A stretch of 64,000 nt of DNA from Duganella sp. Root336D2 (GTDB taxonomy: Bacteria > Pseudomonadota > Gammaproteobacteria > Burkholderiales > Burkholderiaceae_D): positions 356,036 through 420,035 of the forward strand of contig NZ_LMDB01000036.1 of the NCBI RefSeq assembly GCF_001425005.1, written 5' to 3'. The position numbers and the translations under genes are program-made. Position 1 is the stretch's first letter; every line of letters begins with the position of its first letter. Under the pieces are notes generated by a model, which was given only the letters and a program-made list of their open reading frames with translations, was not told where the DNA came from and made no database searches. Positions 40,824 through 55,900 of this stretch are shown piece by piece.

Positions 40824-40921
40824 CTTGTGTATGAGCCGCCGCATGCGCGTGTCGAACGTGTCTGCGGCCATATGCATCGATTTAACACGGTAGCCTAGGG
40901 TGCCGGGAGACAGGGACAAGA

Positions 40922-43900
40922 ATGGTAGCGATCGTTAGCGGTAATGGCGTAGGCATTTCGAACACTTCGGCCGGGACTTTGGGGCAAAGTGGTGTTTTTG
41001 GCAACTCCGCCAATGGCAACGCGAAGGACTCGGTATACATCAATGTCGCCAACGGCAACCTCCTGCTGCAAGACCGGGACGACTGCATTGTCGCCCGCGG
41101 CATCGATATGGAGGTCGTCCGGACCTATAACTCGCAAGGCCTATTCAATGGTGCGGATGGTTCAGGCTGGCGCCAGGGGCTGCGCAAGCAGGTCAATGGC
41201 CTGACCGGCACCGTCAATACGGCGGGGAGCACCATCACCCGGACTGACGGCGATGGCAGCATCACGGTATTTACTTACGATGCCGCGCGCGCAGCCTATG
41301 TCAGTACCGACGGCGGCGGCGCCTACCAGACGCTGGTCTTCAACTCCGCCACCAACCGCTGGACCTGGCAAGCGGACCACAACGACCAGTTGGGCATCTA
41401 CGAGATCTACGACGGCGTTACCGGCCTGATCGAGTCCAAGGCCGACCACCGCTATGGCGTGAGTTTCACCTATACCTACGACAGCAACCAGCAACTGGCC
41501 AAGGTGCGGGACGCGCGTGGCGACGAGACTTACTTTGACTACCTGAACGGCAACGTCAGCAAGATCCGCACGGTGTTGGCCGGAACGACGGGCGACTTCA
41601 GCCGGGTCAGCTACCAGTACGACACTTCGAACCGCCTGGCCAGCGTCATCACCGACCTGACGCCGGAAAACCAAGCCGACGCCAAGACGTACACGGTCAG
41701 CTACACCTATCTGGGCACGTCCTCGCAGGTGGAGACAGTGACGCAAAGCGATGGCACGCGCCTGACCTTCGCCTATGTACTCCACGACGGCAAGAACAAG
41801 GTGGCGAGCGTTACCGACGCCCTTGGCCGCAAGACTTCATTCGATTATTCGGTGGGCGGCAAGACCACCGTCACCGATCACCTGGGCTACAAGACTGCTT
41901 ATGCCTACGATGCAAAGGGCCAACTGGTCAGCATCACGGCGCCCGCGGTGGCTGGTGTCTCGCAAATCACCCAGTTCGAGTACGACGCCTCGGGCAACGT
42001 CTCGCGCACCATCGATGCGCGCGGCCTGGCGACTTCGTACGGTTATGATGCCAACGGCAACCGGATCCTCGAACGTGATGCTACTGGCGCGACCGTCACC
42101 CGCGTCTATTCGAGCTCCAATAAACTGCTGAGCGAAACGCGCTATACCGACATCGATCCTGACGGCGCCGGCAGCCTGATGCCGACCCAGAAGATGATCA
42201 CGCGTTATGTCTACGACTCGTACAATTTGCTGCGTTTCGTGGTCAGCCCGGAGGGCAGGGTGCAGGAGTACCGTTACGATGCCCAGTTGCAGCGCACGGT
42301 GGAACTTGCCTATATCGGCGCCAACCTGGCGGACACCAGCCCGGAATCCGCCTATACCTTCGACGCCATGCTGGCCTGGTCGCAAACCACGCCAGTCAAG
42401 ACGGCAGCGGCAAGCCGCATCGACTATGCCTACGATGTGCGCGGCATGGTTACGCAGACGACGTCTCACGCGGCGACTGTTGGTGCGGCAGATGCGGCGC
42501 CGGCCACCGGCCCGGATACGGCAATCGTGCGCCATGTGTACGATCAGGCCGGCCAATTGCTGCAATCGATCGATGGCAACGGCAACACGACCACCTATAC
42601 CTACGATGGCCTGGGCCGTCTCCTGAGCACCACCGACGCGCTGCAAAACAGCATTCTGCGCACTTACGACGACGCCGGCAATCGGGTTGTTACCCGTCGC
42701 GCCGACGGCGTGACCAGCACCGCGACCTACGACAAGGCAGGCCAGTTGCTGTCCACTGTGCTGGCCGATATCAGCGGCGCGACGCTGGGCACCACCAGCT
42801 ACCTCTACGATAACGTTGGCCGCCTGCGCACTGTCACCGACCCGAAAGGGGCGCGCAGCCATATCCTGTATGACGAGGCGGGCCGCAAGGCGGCGACGAT
42901 CACGGCGGCAGGCAGCATGACAGAGTACCGTTACGACGCCAACAACCAGGTCTCCATGACCGTCGTCTATGCCAGCCCGGTCAGCCAGGCTTCGCTGGCG
43001 GCATTGGTTGGCGCGGATGGCAAGCCGTCCGTCGCAACATTGGAGACTGCCGGTGTGCGGCCTGCGACGTCCAGCGCGGACCAGCGCGAATGGCGCCTGT
43101 ACGACAATGCGAACCGCCTGGTCAAGTCGGTCGATGCGCTTGGCTATGTCACTGACTTTGCGTACGACGGCGCGTCGCGGCTCCTTGATGCGACATTGCG
43201 CGCGACGGCTATCAACCTGAGCACATTTGCCGCCAATCCTGTTGCCGCAAACGCTACGCCTGCTGCCAGCGCTTACGACCGCATCGCGCGCAACGGTTAC
43301 GACAAGGATGGCAAGCTGCGCTTTTCGATGGACGGCGAGGGCTACCTCACAGAATTGCGCTACGATCCGGCGGGGCGCCAAATCAGTACGACCCGTTATG
43401 CAATTGCGGTGGAGCCGTCTCCTCGCCAGGGGGCGGGGTGGGCATCGACAGTGTACAGCTCCGCTGATGTCACCACCAGCACCACCTATGACGGGCGTGG
43501 CCTGGTATCGAGCCAGGTTGACGGCGCGGGCAACGCGACCGCGTTCACCTACGATGCCATTGGCAATATCCTGACTTCGACCACGGCAGGTGTGGTCACG
43601 CGCTTCGTCTACGACAAGCTTGGCCGCCTGACGGAAAAGCATGCCGATGCCAATGGCAGCAATGTCACCAGCAAGACTGCATACGACGCGCAAGGCAACA
43701 AGATTGCCATCACCGATGCTGCAGGAAAAACCACGCACTTTGTCTATGATGCCTACGGTCGCCAGGTTTTCAGCATCGACGCGCTCGGTATCGTAACGGA
43801 AAACAAATACGACACCAACGGCAATGTCGTGGGCACGATCCGCTACGCCAAACCGATCGATCCTGCGCGCATCAATAGTACCGACAACGCGACCAATACG

Positions 43901-46900
43901 TTTGCGGGCCCGAACGCAAGACTGTACGGCACCAGCGCGGCGATTGATACCGGCAAGACCTATAAGGTCCGCGCTCGCCTGCGGCAAGTGAGCGGCACCG
44001 GCGCCATTTATGTTGGTGTTGCAACCACCGACGCCAATGGCAACCAATTGTGGAACAGCACCGGCCAGAACTTCTCGTTCCCGGGCGCGGTGAACGTGCA
44101 ACTGACACCCGAAATGGGCTGGAAGGAGTTTGAAGGTACCGTCACTGGAGAATACACTGCGTCGGCAGGGGTCTATGACGCCAATAAATTCTTCGCAGGA
44201 AGCAAGAACGGTGGCCCGGTACTGTTCTTCAACTATCCAGGCACCAACGGGCCGGACGGCACGGCCAAGGTGGAAGTGGACTACCTGGAGCTGGTTGATG
44301 TTGCCACCGGCAAGGTGTTGAACCAGAACGGGCAGATGGCATCCGGTACAACAGGCTGGGTCAGTGCCACAACAGTTGTGAATGCCCTGAGTCCGGCTAC
44401 GGTGCGTGCCATGCTGACAGGCGAAGCGGGCGCTGTCGAGTACCAGCGTTACGACGGAAACGGCCGGCTGACGTGGGCAGTGGACGCAACTGGCGCGGCT
44501 ACGCAAATCGTTTACGATGCCAAAGGCAATGTCGTAAAACGCATTGCTTACACGGAACCTCTGTCGGCATCGGCGCTCAACGCCCTGGCTGCGGACGTGA
44601 ACGCACTGCCTGCGCCATCGTCTGTTTTCAGCGCCACGAACTATGTTTACGATGCCGGCAACCGGCTGGTGTTTACCGTCGACGCATTGGGCTCGGTCGT
44701 TGAGACGCGGTACGACGCTAGCGGCCACGTGACGGCAACGCTGCAATACGCCAAGACAATCGATCCCCTGCAACTTGGCAATCCGGTGACTATCGCCGCA
44801 GTAGCGGCGCTGGTTGCGCCGAACAGTGCGTTGGCATCGCGCGCTTTCCAGCGTTACGATGATGCCGGCCGCCTGGTCTGGAGTGTTGATGCCAGCGGCG
44901 CCGCTACGGCGCTGGTTTACGACGCCCGCGGCAATGTGATTGAACGCAGCACCTACAGTATGGCGCTGGACGCCGCTACCATCAGCAAGCTTGATATGGA
45001 TCCGGGCTTCCGTCCCGCGCCAGCGGGCCAGGCATTCACGACGCGCTATGTGTACGACGGGGCTGACCGCCTGCTGTTCACCATCGATCCGCTCGGCGCG
45101 GTCGAGGAGAAGCGCTACGACGCCAACGGCAACGTGGTGCAGACCTTGCGCTACACCAAGCCTATCAATCCAGCCGCCGTCGGCTCGGACAACCGCACCT
45201 TGTCCATTACCGGCGCGGCCGGTTACAACCTGGACGGCAGCGTCGTTGCCGTCGATACGAACAAGACCTATACCATCCGCGCCCGAGTGCGCCAAACCAG
45301 TGGCAGGGGGGCGATCTATATCGGCGTCACCACGCTCGACGCAGCCGGCGCCCGGATGCCCAACCCAAGCGGTGGCACGCCTACATTCCCATACGCAGCC
45401 GCATTCAATGTCACGCTCGACGCGGCAAACGGCTGGCAGGAGTTTGAGGGCACGATCTCCGGCGCCTACTCGCCCTCCGGCGGGATCTACGACTTCCACC
45501 GATTCTTTGCCGGTACAAAGAGCATCAAGCCGCTGATCACCTACAACAATGAAGGTGTCAGCGGACCTGATGGAAAGATGGGCATCGAGGTTGATTACCT
45601 TGAGTTCATTGATGCCGCAACCGGCGAAGTGCTGAACGCCAACGCCGATATGGCCTTGGGAACGACCGGCTGGACCGGCCCAGGAACCCAGGTAGCCACC
45701 ACCGACAGCTCGACCCGCGAATCGCGCGTACGCCAGCAGCTGGGGGCCGGCGCCGATTGCGTGCGCGAGTTCAAGAGCTACGACGCCCTTGGCCGCCTGA
45801 CCTGGCAAGTGGACGGGACCGGCGCGGCGACGCAGCTGTCCTACGACGTCAAAGGCAATCTCGTCAAGCGCCTGGAGCACCGGGAAACCCTGAACGCGAC
45901 TGCGCTGGCGGCACTGGCCGCGAATCCCGGGGCGGCTCCAGTGCTTGGCGGCGATGCGTTCTCCAACTTCGTCAGCCCAGGCAATACCACGCAATACGTC
46001 TACGATGACGACAATCGCCTGGTGTTTACGATCAGCCCTGTTGGCGGCATCACGGAGACCAAGTACGATGCACTGGGCAATGTGGTGCAGACTGTAAGCT
46101 ATGCCGCCAGCCTCTATCCTCAACTGTTTGCTGGCACGGATGGCCGCACCATCCTCACCGCAAGCACTCTCAACTCGACACTAAGCGGCTCGTACTCGGC
46201 CGTTGACGTCAACAAGACTTACACCGTTCGGGCGCGCGTGCGCCAGGTAAGTGGGGACGGGACCGTGTACGTTGGCGTCGTCGCCAAGGACGCTGGCGGC
46301 TCCCTGATCGTCAATGCCGGTGGCTACACCCACAACTATGCGGGTGGGATTGTGCGCCTCAAGCCCGAAATGGGCTGGCAGACCTTTGAAGGCAAGATCA
46401 CCGGGACTTTCCCGCGCGGCGTAGGGCAGTATGACGCGCACAAGTTCCTGGAGGGCACCGTGAGCGCTGCGCCGCTCCTGCTGTATAACTATGGCGGGGT
46501 GAATGGTGCAGATGGCAAGGCGACGACCGAAGTCGACTACCTCGAGTTCATCGATGATGCTACCGGCCAGGTGCTCAATGCCAACGGTACGATGTCCTCC
46601 GGCGTTGCCAACTGGTCCGACATCTATGGCGCCGCGAGCGGTGCCGCTGGCGTGAACAGCTATGCCGTCAGCGAGGCGCAGATCCGTGCCATGGTGGCGA
46701 CACGAGCCGACATTGCCAAGGACTCGCAGCAGTTCTATCGTTATGACAAGGAAGGGCGCAAGACGTGGAGCGTGGACCCAAGCGGTGCGGTTACCCAACT
46801 TGTTTGCGACAGCAACGGCAACGTCATCAAGCGCATTGCATACAATGACGCGCTGGGCGATACCGCACTGGCGGCATTGCGCGCTGACCCTGCCGCCATT

Positions 46901-49900
46901 CCGGCGGTATCGGCGGCATGCACCATGACACAATATGTGTACGACGCCGACAAGCGCCTCGTCTTCACGATCGATGCACTCGGAGATGTCAGTGAGACAC
47001 GCTATGACGCCAAAGGCAATGTAGCTCAGGTTTTGCAATACACGAAGGTAATCGACTCTACCGCCGTAGGCGTGGACAGTGTAGCCGGTACGCGCGAGGC
47101 GCGTGTCCGGTCCCTGTTGAGCGGCAACCCAGAAGTACGTGAGTTCAAGAGCTATGACGGCTCCGGACGCGTGCTATGGCAGGTGGATCCCTCCCGTACA
47201 ATCACGCAGTTCGCGTACGACACGCGAGGCAACCTCGTCAAACGTGTGGTGCACAGCGCAGCCTTGTCGGATGCAGCTTTCGCGGCCCTGGTGGCGTCGC
47301 TTGGCTCGGCGCCCGCTGTCACAGCCGCTACCGCCCCGACGCTGACAAGCCCTGGCAGCACTAACCTGTATGTCTATGACGCCGACAGCCGCCTGATTTT
47401 CACGATCGATCCGGTCGGTGCAGTCAACGAAACCAGATACGACACGCTCGGCAACGTGGTGCAAACCGTGCGCTACGCAAATCCGATCGATCCGAAGCAG
47501 CTGGCCAGCACGGATGGCCGTACGCTGGCTGTCAACAGCTTTGCAAATACAGCTGCGACGGGAACCTATAGCCCAATCAGCACCAGTAAGACCTATACAG
47601 TCCGGGCGCGGGTGCGCCAGGTAAGCGGCAAGGGCACGGTTTATGTCGGCGTGCGCACCACCGACCAGAACGGGAACCTGCTGTCCAATGCTTCTGGCGC
47701 TGGCTACTCGTACGCGGGCGGGTCAACGCAACTGACTCCGGAAATGGGATGGCAATCCTTTGAGGGAAAGATCACAGGGCAATACGTTTCTGGTGTTGAT
47801 CCATACGATGCGAACAAGTTCATTGCCGGCAGTGTCAATGCTGCGCCGCTCCTGCTGTTTAACTACTACGGTTCGCAGAGCGTCGATGGAAAACGCTTCG
47901 TCGAGATCGACTATATCGAATTGGTTGACGATGCGACCGGCAATGTCCTGAACGCCAACTGGAAGATGGAATCCGGTGTGGCGAGCTATTCCGGTACAAG
48001 CAACACTGGGGAGACCATCAACTCCCACGCTGTCAGCGAATTCCTCGTGCGGGATATGTTGAAATCGCGTGTCGATGCGACGAAGGACGCTGTCACGTTC
48101 CAGCGCTACGACAAAGACGGACGCCTGACGTGGAGCGTGGATGCTACCGGAGCCGCCACACAGTTCTTCTACGACAGCAACGGCAATATGGTGAAGCGCC
48201 TGGCGTACGCCGACCGCCTGACGCCGTCGGCGCTGGCATTGCTGGCTGCCGATGCAAGTGCAATTCCGGCGGTGACGGGCGCTTCGAGCATGACGCAGTT
48301 TGTATTCGACGCTGCCAATCGCCTGATATTCACAATCGATGCCAATGGCTCGGTGACCGAAAAACGCTACGATTTCAACAATAATGCGCTGGAAACGGTG
48401 CATTACGCGACGCCGATTTCGCCGTCAGCGGTCAGCATGACCGACAGCAGCACGCTCAGCCTGTGGGGATCGAATACGCCTTACATCGTCGGCGCTTACA
48501 CAGCGATCGACACGACCAAGACTTACAAGGTGCGTTTGCGTGTGCGCCAGACCAGCGGCGAGGGCACTATTTACGCTGGCGTCATGACCAAGGATGCCAA
48601 CGGTACGATCCTGAAAAATACGACTGCCGACGGGACGTATTCGTATGCCGCCGGTCTTGGAATCCGCCTGAAGCCAAGCATGGGCTGGCAAGTCCTCGAG
48701 GGCACCATCAGTGGCGAGTTCGTACCGGGGGCTGGTGCGTATGATGCGCACAAGTTCATCGCCGGCACCAAGACTGCAGCCCCGCTTCTGCGCTATAACT
48801 TCTACGGCACGCCGGGACCTGATGGCGGCCTCGGGATCGAGGTCGACTATCTCGAATTCATTGACTCTGACGGCAACGTCCTGAACGCCAACAGCGATAT
48901 GTCAGCGGGTACTAGCAACTGGACGGGTGTTGGTAGCGTGAAGGCCGTCAACATCCCCGCGCCAATCGTGCCAATGACGCGCCAGATGCTGGTCGCCGAC
49001 GCGGCGAACGACACCCGCGAATTCAAGCGCTATGACAAGAATGGCCGCCTGGCCTGGACCGTCGATGCGCTCGGTGCGACCACGCAGCTGATCTACGACG
49101 CGAAAGGCAACTTGGTCAGCCGCATTGCCTACTCGACTGCGCTGAGTCCTGCGGCAATGGCAAAGCTGGCTGCCGACACTTCAGCGATCCCGATGCCTGG
49201 CAACGGCTTCGCGGCAACCAACTATGTCTACGACGACGCCAATCGCCTGGTCTTCACGATCGACCCGCTCGGCGCCGTCAGCGAGAACCGTTACGATGCC
49301 AGCGGCAACGTGACGGAAACGATCCGCTATGCCACGCCGATTGATCCACGCCTCAACAAGAGCATGGATGGCAAGACGGTTACGCAGTGGGGCCTCAACG
49401 GCGCCCACTCGGGCAGCACTGTCGCAATCGATACCAGCAAGACCTATGCGGTGCGTGCGCGTGTGCGCCAGGTGACGGGTTCCGGCAGTTTCTATTTGGG
49501 CGTTGTCGCCCTCGACGCCAACAAGAACTGGCTCACGCAGACGAATGCACCGGGCAACCCTTATCCGGGCGCGAATGGCGTCCTGTTGACGCCCGAAATG
49601 GGTTGGAGGGAATTCGAAGGCACTATTACGGGCGAGCAGTTGATCAGCCCAAGCTCATACGACCCTAACAAATTCTTCCAGGGCACCAAGTTCGCGCAAC
49701 CGCTGGTATTCACCAACATTAGTGGCCAGGTAGGCGCTGACGGTACCGCCGGCGTCGAAGTTGACTATATCGAACTGGTAGACGTTGCGACCGGGCAGGT
49801 GCTGAATGAAAACAGCCAGATGGCAACTGGCGCTGCCGCCTGGAGCGTAAAGAACGATACCTTCAACACGCTGAATGTGGCGAAGGTCAGTCAACTGCTG

Positions 49901-52900
49901 CAGGCCGATGCGACCAAGGACATCCGTCAGCGCAACCGCTACGATGCCAATGGCCGCCTGACATGGAGCATCGATGCGCTGGGCAGCGTGGTTGAACACC
50001 GCTACGATGCAGCTGGCAACCTGAGCAAAACCATTGCCTACGCCAACGGCCTGGCAGGAACGCTGGCCGACGGCGCAGTCCCGCAAGTGGTTGCAACCGT
50101 TCCAGGCAGCGGTGCTTACGTCTTGAGCAACGTGCTTGACCGCGTAACCAGCTATGCCTACGATGCAAGCGGCCACCTGATCAGCAGGACCGACGGCGTC
50201 GGCACCGCGGATGCCAGCACGCAAAGCTGGGCGTACGATAAGGCCGGCAATGCGATCCGCCACACGGACGGGCGTGGCAATACCACGTGGTCGGCCTACG
50301 ATGCCGCGAATCGCCTGGTGCGCCAGGTCGATGCTGCCGGCTATGTGACCGCGCGCAGCTACTATGCAAACGGCCAGCTCAAATCCGAAACCCGCTTCAC
50401 CAATCCGGTCGCTCTGCCTGCAGCTGCAAATGACGCCTGGGCATATGACACAGCGACCAATCCGGTTGCCAATACGGATCCGTTCAAAGGCGACCAGACC
50501 ACTTCGTGGACGTACGATAGCGCCGGACGCATGCAAACCTCGACTGACGCGTCGGGCGGCGTGACCTTCTATGCGTACGACGGCCTGGGTAACCTGACCG
50601 ATACGACTGTCGCTTATGGCACAAATGCCGCAGCCACAGTGCACCGCGTGTACGACCGAGCCTCGCGAGTGGTGACCGAGACGCGTGCATACGGCACCGT
50701 CGACGCCTTCACTACCCAGTATGGCTACGATACCTGGGGCAACCAGACCACGATTACGGCCGGTGGCGTAACAACCAACCAGTACTTTGATGCGCTGGGT
50801 CGCAAGACCGGCGTGAAAGACGGCAATCAGGCAGTCACCACCACGACCTACAACGCCTTCGGCGACATCGTCAAAGTGACGGATGCGCGTGGCAACGCCG
50901 GCTACTTCTATTCTGACGCGCTGGGCCGCGTGACGATGCAGGTTGACCCGGAAGGTTCGGTCAGCGAGACTCGCTACGATTTGCAGGACAACGTCGTCAA
51001 CATCATCCGCTACGCCAACAAAGTTCAGGGTACGGTCAACGAAAATACCAGGCCGCAGGTGTTGCCAAGTGCAGGCACCGGGGTATTTGTTGTGCAAAGT
51101 TCTAACGACCAGTACCAGAACAGCTATTTCGACGTTTTAGGCCGAGTCAAGGGTACATTTACGGGAAGCGATGGAGCTGCGTACTACACCGAAACCTTCT
51201 CTTATGACGGTAACGGTAACAAGCTCACGATGACGTCGCGTAATGGTGGAGTGACCACTTACGAGTACGACAAGAATAACCGCCTGATCACTGAAACCCT
51301 GCCGATCACGAGCAAGAATGCCGCCAACGCCGACGTCGCGGTGCAAAACCGCCTGGAATACGATGCGCGCGGCAACGTCGTCAAAAAGATCGAAGCGTAC
51401 GGCTTGCCAGAGCAGCGCGTGACGACTTATGTCTTCGATAAGCTGAACCGCCAGGTCAAGGAGATCGGCGAGGCAATCAACACCTTCGATGCGACGACCA
51501 GGCAAGACTTGCTGGTGACCCCGGTCAAGGAGCAGAAGTACGACCAGCGCGGCAACCTGATCGAAGAAATCGACGTACGTGGCGGTCGCACGCTGCACTT
51601 CTTTGACAAAGGCAACCGCGAAACGGGCCGTATCGACTCGCTCGGCACCTACACCCGCTTTACCTACGATATCGCGGGCCAGAAGGCGAGCCAGACCATC
51701 TATGCCAATACGGTGCAGGTGGTTGGCGGCGGCGCGATCCCGAATGCGACTGCGCCAGTCCTGCTGGCGCCGGGAGCTGCACTGCCGGCCAGTGGCGCTT
51801 ACCTGCGCACTGACACGGCGAACGACCGCACCACCAGCTTTACCTACGATAACGTAGGTAGACTGAAGACAACCGTGGTGGACGGCATTACGACGGGTGT
51901 CTTCAACAAGGCGACCAACCGCTACGTCGTCACCACCGGCAGCACCATCCGCACCCAGACCTTCTACGACGCCACCGGCAATGTGGTCAAGACCATCGAC
52001 GCCAATGGCAACGTGACGCGCAACTATTACAACCGCGCCGGCCGGTTGATGGCCACCCTGGACGCGATGCGCTACCTGACGGTCTACCAGTTCGATGGCA
52101 ACGGCAATATTTCGACCCAGGCGACCTACGCGAACGCAATTGCGGCAAACGTGGTCGTTGATGACAACACCACGCTGCCTCAACTGACTCTGGTCGCCAG
52201 CCCGGACGACAGGATCACCAATTTCACCTACGACCGCCTGGGCCGCGTCAAAACCGAATCGCGCCTGAACGTCGCGTATGCGGTGGTGGATGGCAATACT
52301 GGCGCATTGACCGAAACCACCGGCACCGCGACCACCACCTACGAATATGATGGACTGTCGAACGTCACCAGGCGCACGGATGCAAACGGCGCCGTGACGG
52401 ATTGGCAGTACGACAAGGCGGGGCGCAAGACCAAAGAGCAGCAAGCCGCTTTCGTCGACTATCGCGGCGTGTCGGTACGGACCACCACCGATTTCGAATA
52501 TAACGGCCTGAACCAGGTGCGGCGCGAGATCGCGCGCGGGGAAAACGACGCGGTCGAAAACGACGACCGCATCACCCGCTATTACTATGGCGCCGGCGGC
52601 CACCTGGTCAGCCAGTTCGACGGCGAGAACGCGCAGATCGACTACCGCGTGGATGCGGCGGGCAACATTACCAGGAAAACGCTGGTGGGCAGGGTCAACG
52701 CCGACGGCGCGAGCGTGAACGACGTGACGTATTACTGGTATGACGCGCAAGGCCGCGAGACCCGCCACACGGACGGCGCCACCAACACCGCGGTCGAAAC
52801 GCGCTACAACGCCTTTGGCGAAATTTCCGGCAAGCGTACCAATCCTGCACCGGGCAGTACGGAGTGGGCCGAATTCACGGATTACGACCAGGCAGGCCGC

Positions 52901-55900
52901 GTATGGCGCAGCAATGCCGGCGACGGCATCACGCACATGTACGTGACGGACGCCAACGGCAACACGACGCTCAAGCTCGATCACGCCAGGACCGACCTGC
53001 GCAATTCGACGTTGGCAAGTGCCTTGAGCATGGTCGACTCCAACCAGTTCTACAGCGTATTCGACGCCCGCAACCAGCTGAGCGACACCTACCAGCCGCC
53101 AATGGACGGCCAGCACAGCATCATCACGGTGGAACAGGCGCTGACGCAGAAGCAGGGCACCAGCTTTGCCGGCGTGGGTGGCGACGTTGGAATGTGGGTG
53201 GCCTCGGGCCTGAACAGTGCTGCAGCGGCAGTGATGCCGGGTACGCCGGGGGCGGTAACGATTGCACCTGCGCTGTTCGCAGCAGTGACTTTGACAGACC
53301 GCTACTCAGTCGCAACCAAGTACTACGAGGGTTCGGCATTCCGCTCGGCCTCGCATACGGTGACTGTATCCGTGCCTGACACCAGTTCCTGGGGCTCCGG
53401 CGCAGTCCGCGTCGACATCTCGATCCCTGCGAGCGGATCGCTGATGGGTTATGACGGATCGTTCTATCCGACCGCCGCCGCCCCATCGCTCACCTTCAAC
53501 GAACCGGTTGACTGGGAGTCGGGAGAAGGGGCAGGCGGGCGTGACTTCACGATCACGTTCTACAAGGAAACCGCCAGCGGGCTGGTGCAACTCAACTCGC
53601 AGAAGGTGTGGCGTTCGGCGCCGGGGGGCGGTACCACGACGGTCAATGCATCGATTGCCACCACCGGCAATACGATCCGGTTCATCGATCAAAGGCCGGA
53701 TACCCAACGCCTGGTCCTGATGACACGCCCGACCGGCAGTACCGGCGGCTGGACCATCAACAATGCGTCGAAGGCCATTGTCAACAACGCGTACCGTGAC
53801 GGATGCTTCAATTTTGACTGGTCCGGCATGCAACAAGGCAGCTACGAGTTCCGCTACGTTTGCTTCAATGGCAGCAACGAGGTTGTCAACTCCCAGCAAG
53901 GCACGATGGTGCTGAACGCCAGCACCCCATCGATGTCCCAGATGAGCCACACGATGGGCGGTGCGGGGCGGGCTTTCGTCGATTCCGGCAACAACATCGT
54001 GTTCAACGAGCTGGGTGGCCAGGCCACCAGCCTGACGGTAAGTTACAGGCTCCCAGGCGGCAACTGGACCACCCTGGACATGGCGCCATCGACCATTGGC
54101 GGCACGCAGTTGCCGGGTTGGTTCACTTTGTCGACCGCTGGCATGCTGGCGGGCACGTACGAGTACACGATCGAGGCCAAGAATGGCACCGGCACAACGC
54201 TTACCAAGTCGAGCAGCAATTTCACTATTGGCTCGCCGATCACTGTCAATGATCCATCCGGTGTGTCTGTGCAGACCAGCCCATTGACGAATGTCTCTAT
54301 CGCCGCAATGGCCGCGACGACACGCCAGGCAACTTTATATCGCGACATCAGTTCGACCCCGGTCTATGACAAATTTGGGGACGAAATCTATACCAAGCCC
54401 AACCCCCCCATCAATTCGCTTTCGGTGCAGATACCGGATACCAGCGCATGGGGCGATGGCGCGGTCCGACTCGCAGTAAGCATTGGTGGCAGCACCAGCA
54501 GTTACGGAACCTATTCGGGTGCGAGTGGCAGTGCCACCGCGCCATACACCCAAAATGCCATCTCGATGTATTTGCCTGAAACGCTTACCGGTGGTGGTGG
54601 TAATCCATCCACCAATATCTGGTGGGCGTTATACAAACAGACCGTTAACGGCGAGCTGGCTGTGGCGTGGTATTCGGGCACGATCATGCCTGAGAGCCAG
54701 ACAATGCCCGTACAGACGTATGAAAACTGGATCGCATTCGACACCCAGCCAACCAAGGCAAGCCGGATGATCCTGGAATTGCGCGGAAAATCGGATTTGG
54801 GCGGATGGACTGTCAGGTCGGTTGATCAGCAATGGATCAAAGCCGCCCCCACGACCGGGCGCTTCGCACTCAACTGGACGGGCTGGACGCCGGGCACCTA
54901 TACGTACCGGACGGTGGCGCTTGATGACAATGGGAACGTACTGCAGACCGGTAGTGGTGAGATCGAACTAGGCTCGACCCCGAGGGTGACTCCTCAAACA
55001 AATGACCTGATCGGCGGTGCGGGGCGTGTATTCATGGATCCGACTGGCAATCTTCATTTCACAGAGCAGGGCTCTGCCGCCACGAAGCTGTCGATCCGTT
55101 ACCGTAAGAAGGGCTCTGCTGAGCTGTGGAGTCCACGTACTGAGCTCACGCCTGCTGTGCTCGGCGGTCAGTCGACACGGGGCTGGTTCATTTTCAATCC
55201 GGCTAACATCGCGGAAGCCGACCTTGAGTATGTGATCGAAACACGCAACGATAGTAACCAGTTGTTGAACAAGACTGCCGGCACCTTTGTGAAGATGAAT
55301 GCTGGCTCAGTGTCGGCCTTGGCAGGATATTCCGAGCCCCCGGTGGTCACGCGCTTTGCCGGTCAGCCGGTGAATACGGCAAACGTACGCCTGTCGTACC
55401 GGGTGAAGGGTAGTGGCGCCTATACCACGGTGAACCTGCCAAAAGTCACCACGGGCATATTTGACTGGGCCAGCAGTGGCGTCTTCAATTCGGACACGGA
55501 AAGCCGCGACTACGACTACATCTATGAGAGCCAGGATAGCAACGGTGTGGTGATCAACCAAGCCCACGGTATCGTCACCCTGGGACGCGATCCTAAGATC
55601 GCCTCGCACGTCAAGGACTCGTTGCCGACCTTGGCAAGCTTCAACGTCCCGGCCAACAATCCAGTCGCCGCGACAGCAACCACGCTGGTGCTGCAGTACC
55701 GCATGCTGGGCAGCACCGGTGCGTTCACTACAAAAGAGTTGTCAAAAAATGCGAACGGCGCATTCGTGTGGGATGCCAGCGCGCTAGTACCACCAGGGAC
55801 CAGCGGCGCCATTGACTACGCCTTCACCCTCAAGAATGGCAGCACCGTCCTGAAGCGCGACGATGGCACTGACATCAAAGTCGACGGCGTGCTGTACCTC

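Noticed and set aside
41837..46123. Very long minus-strand open frame (1428 codons) and similar ones at 16508-19408, 19655-21535, 51137-53116 and 55784-58648
   Set aside because: They are antisense shadows of the YD repeats: GC-biased codons leave the opposite strand open, and the products are His/Arg/Val-rich without family features or start signals.
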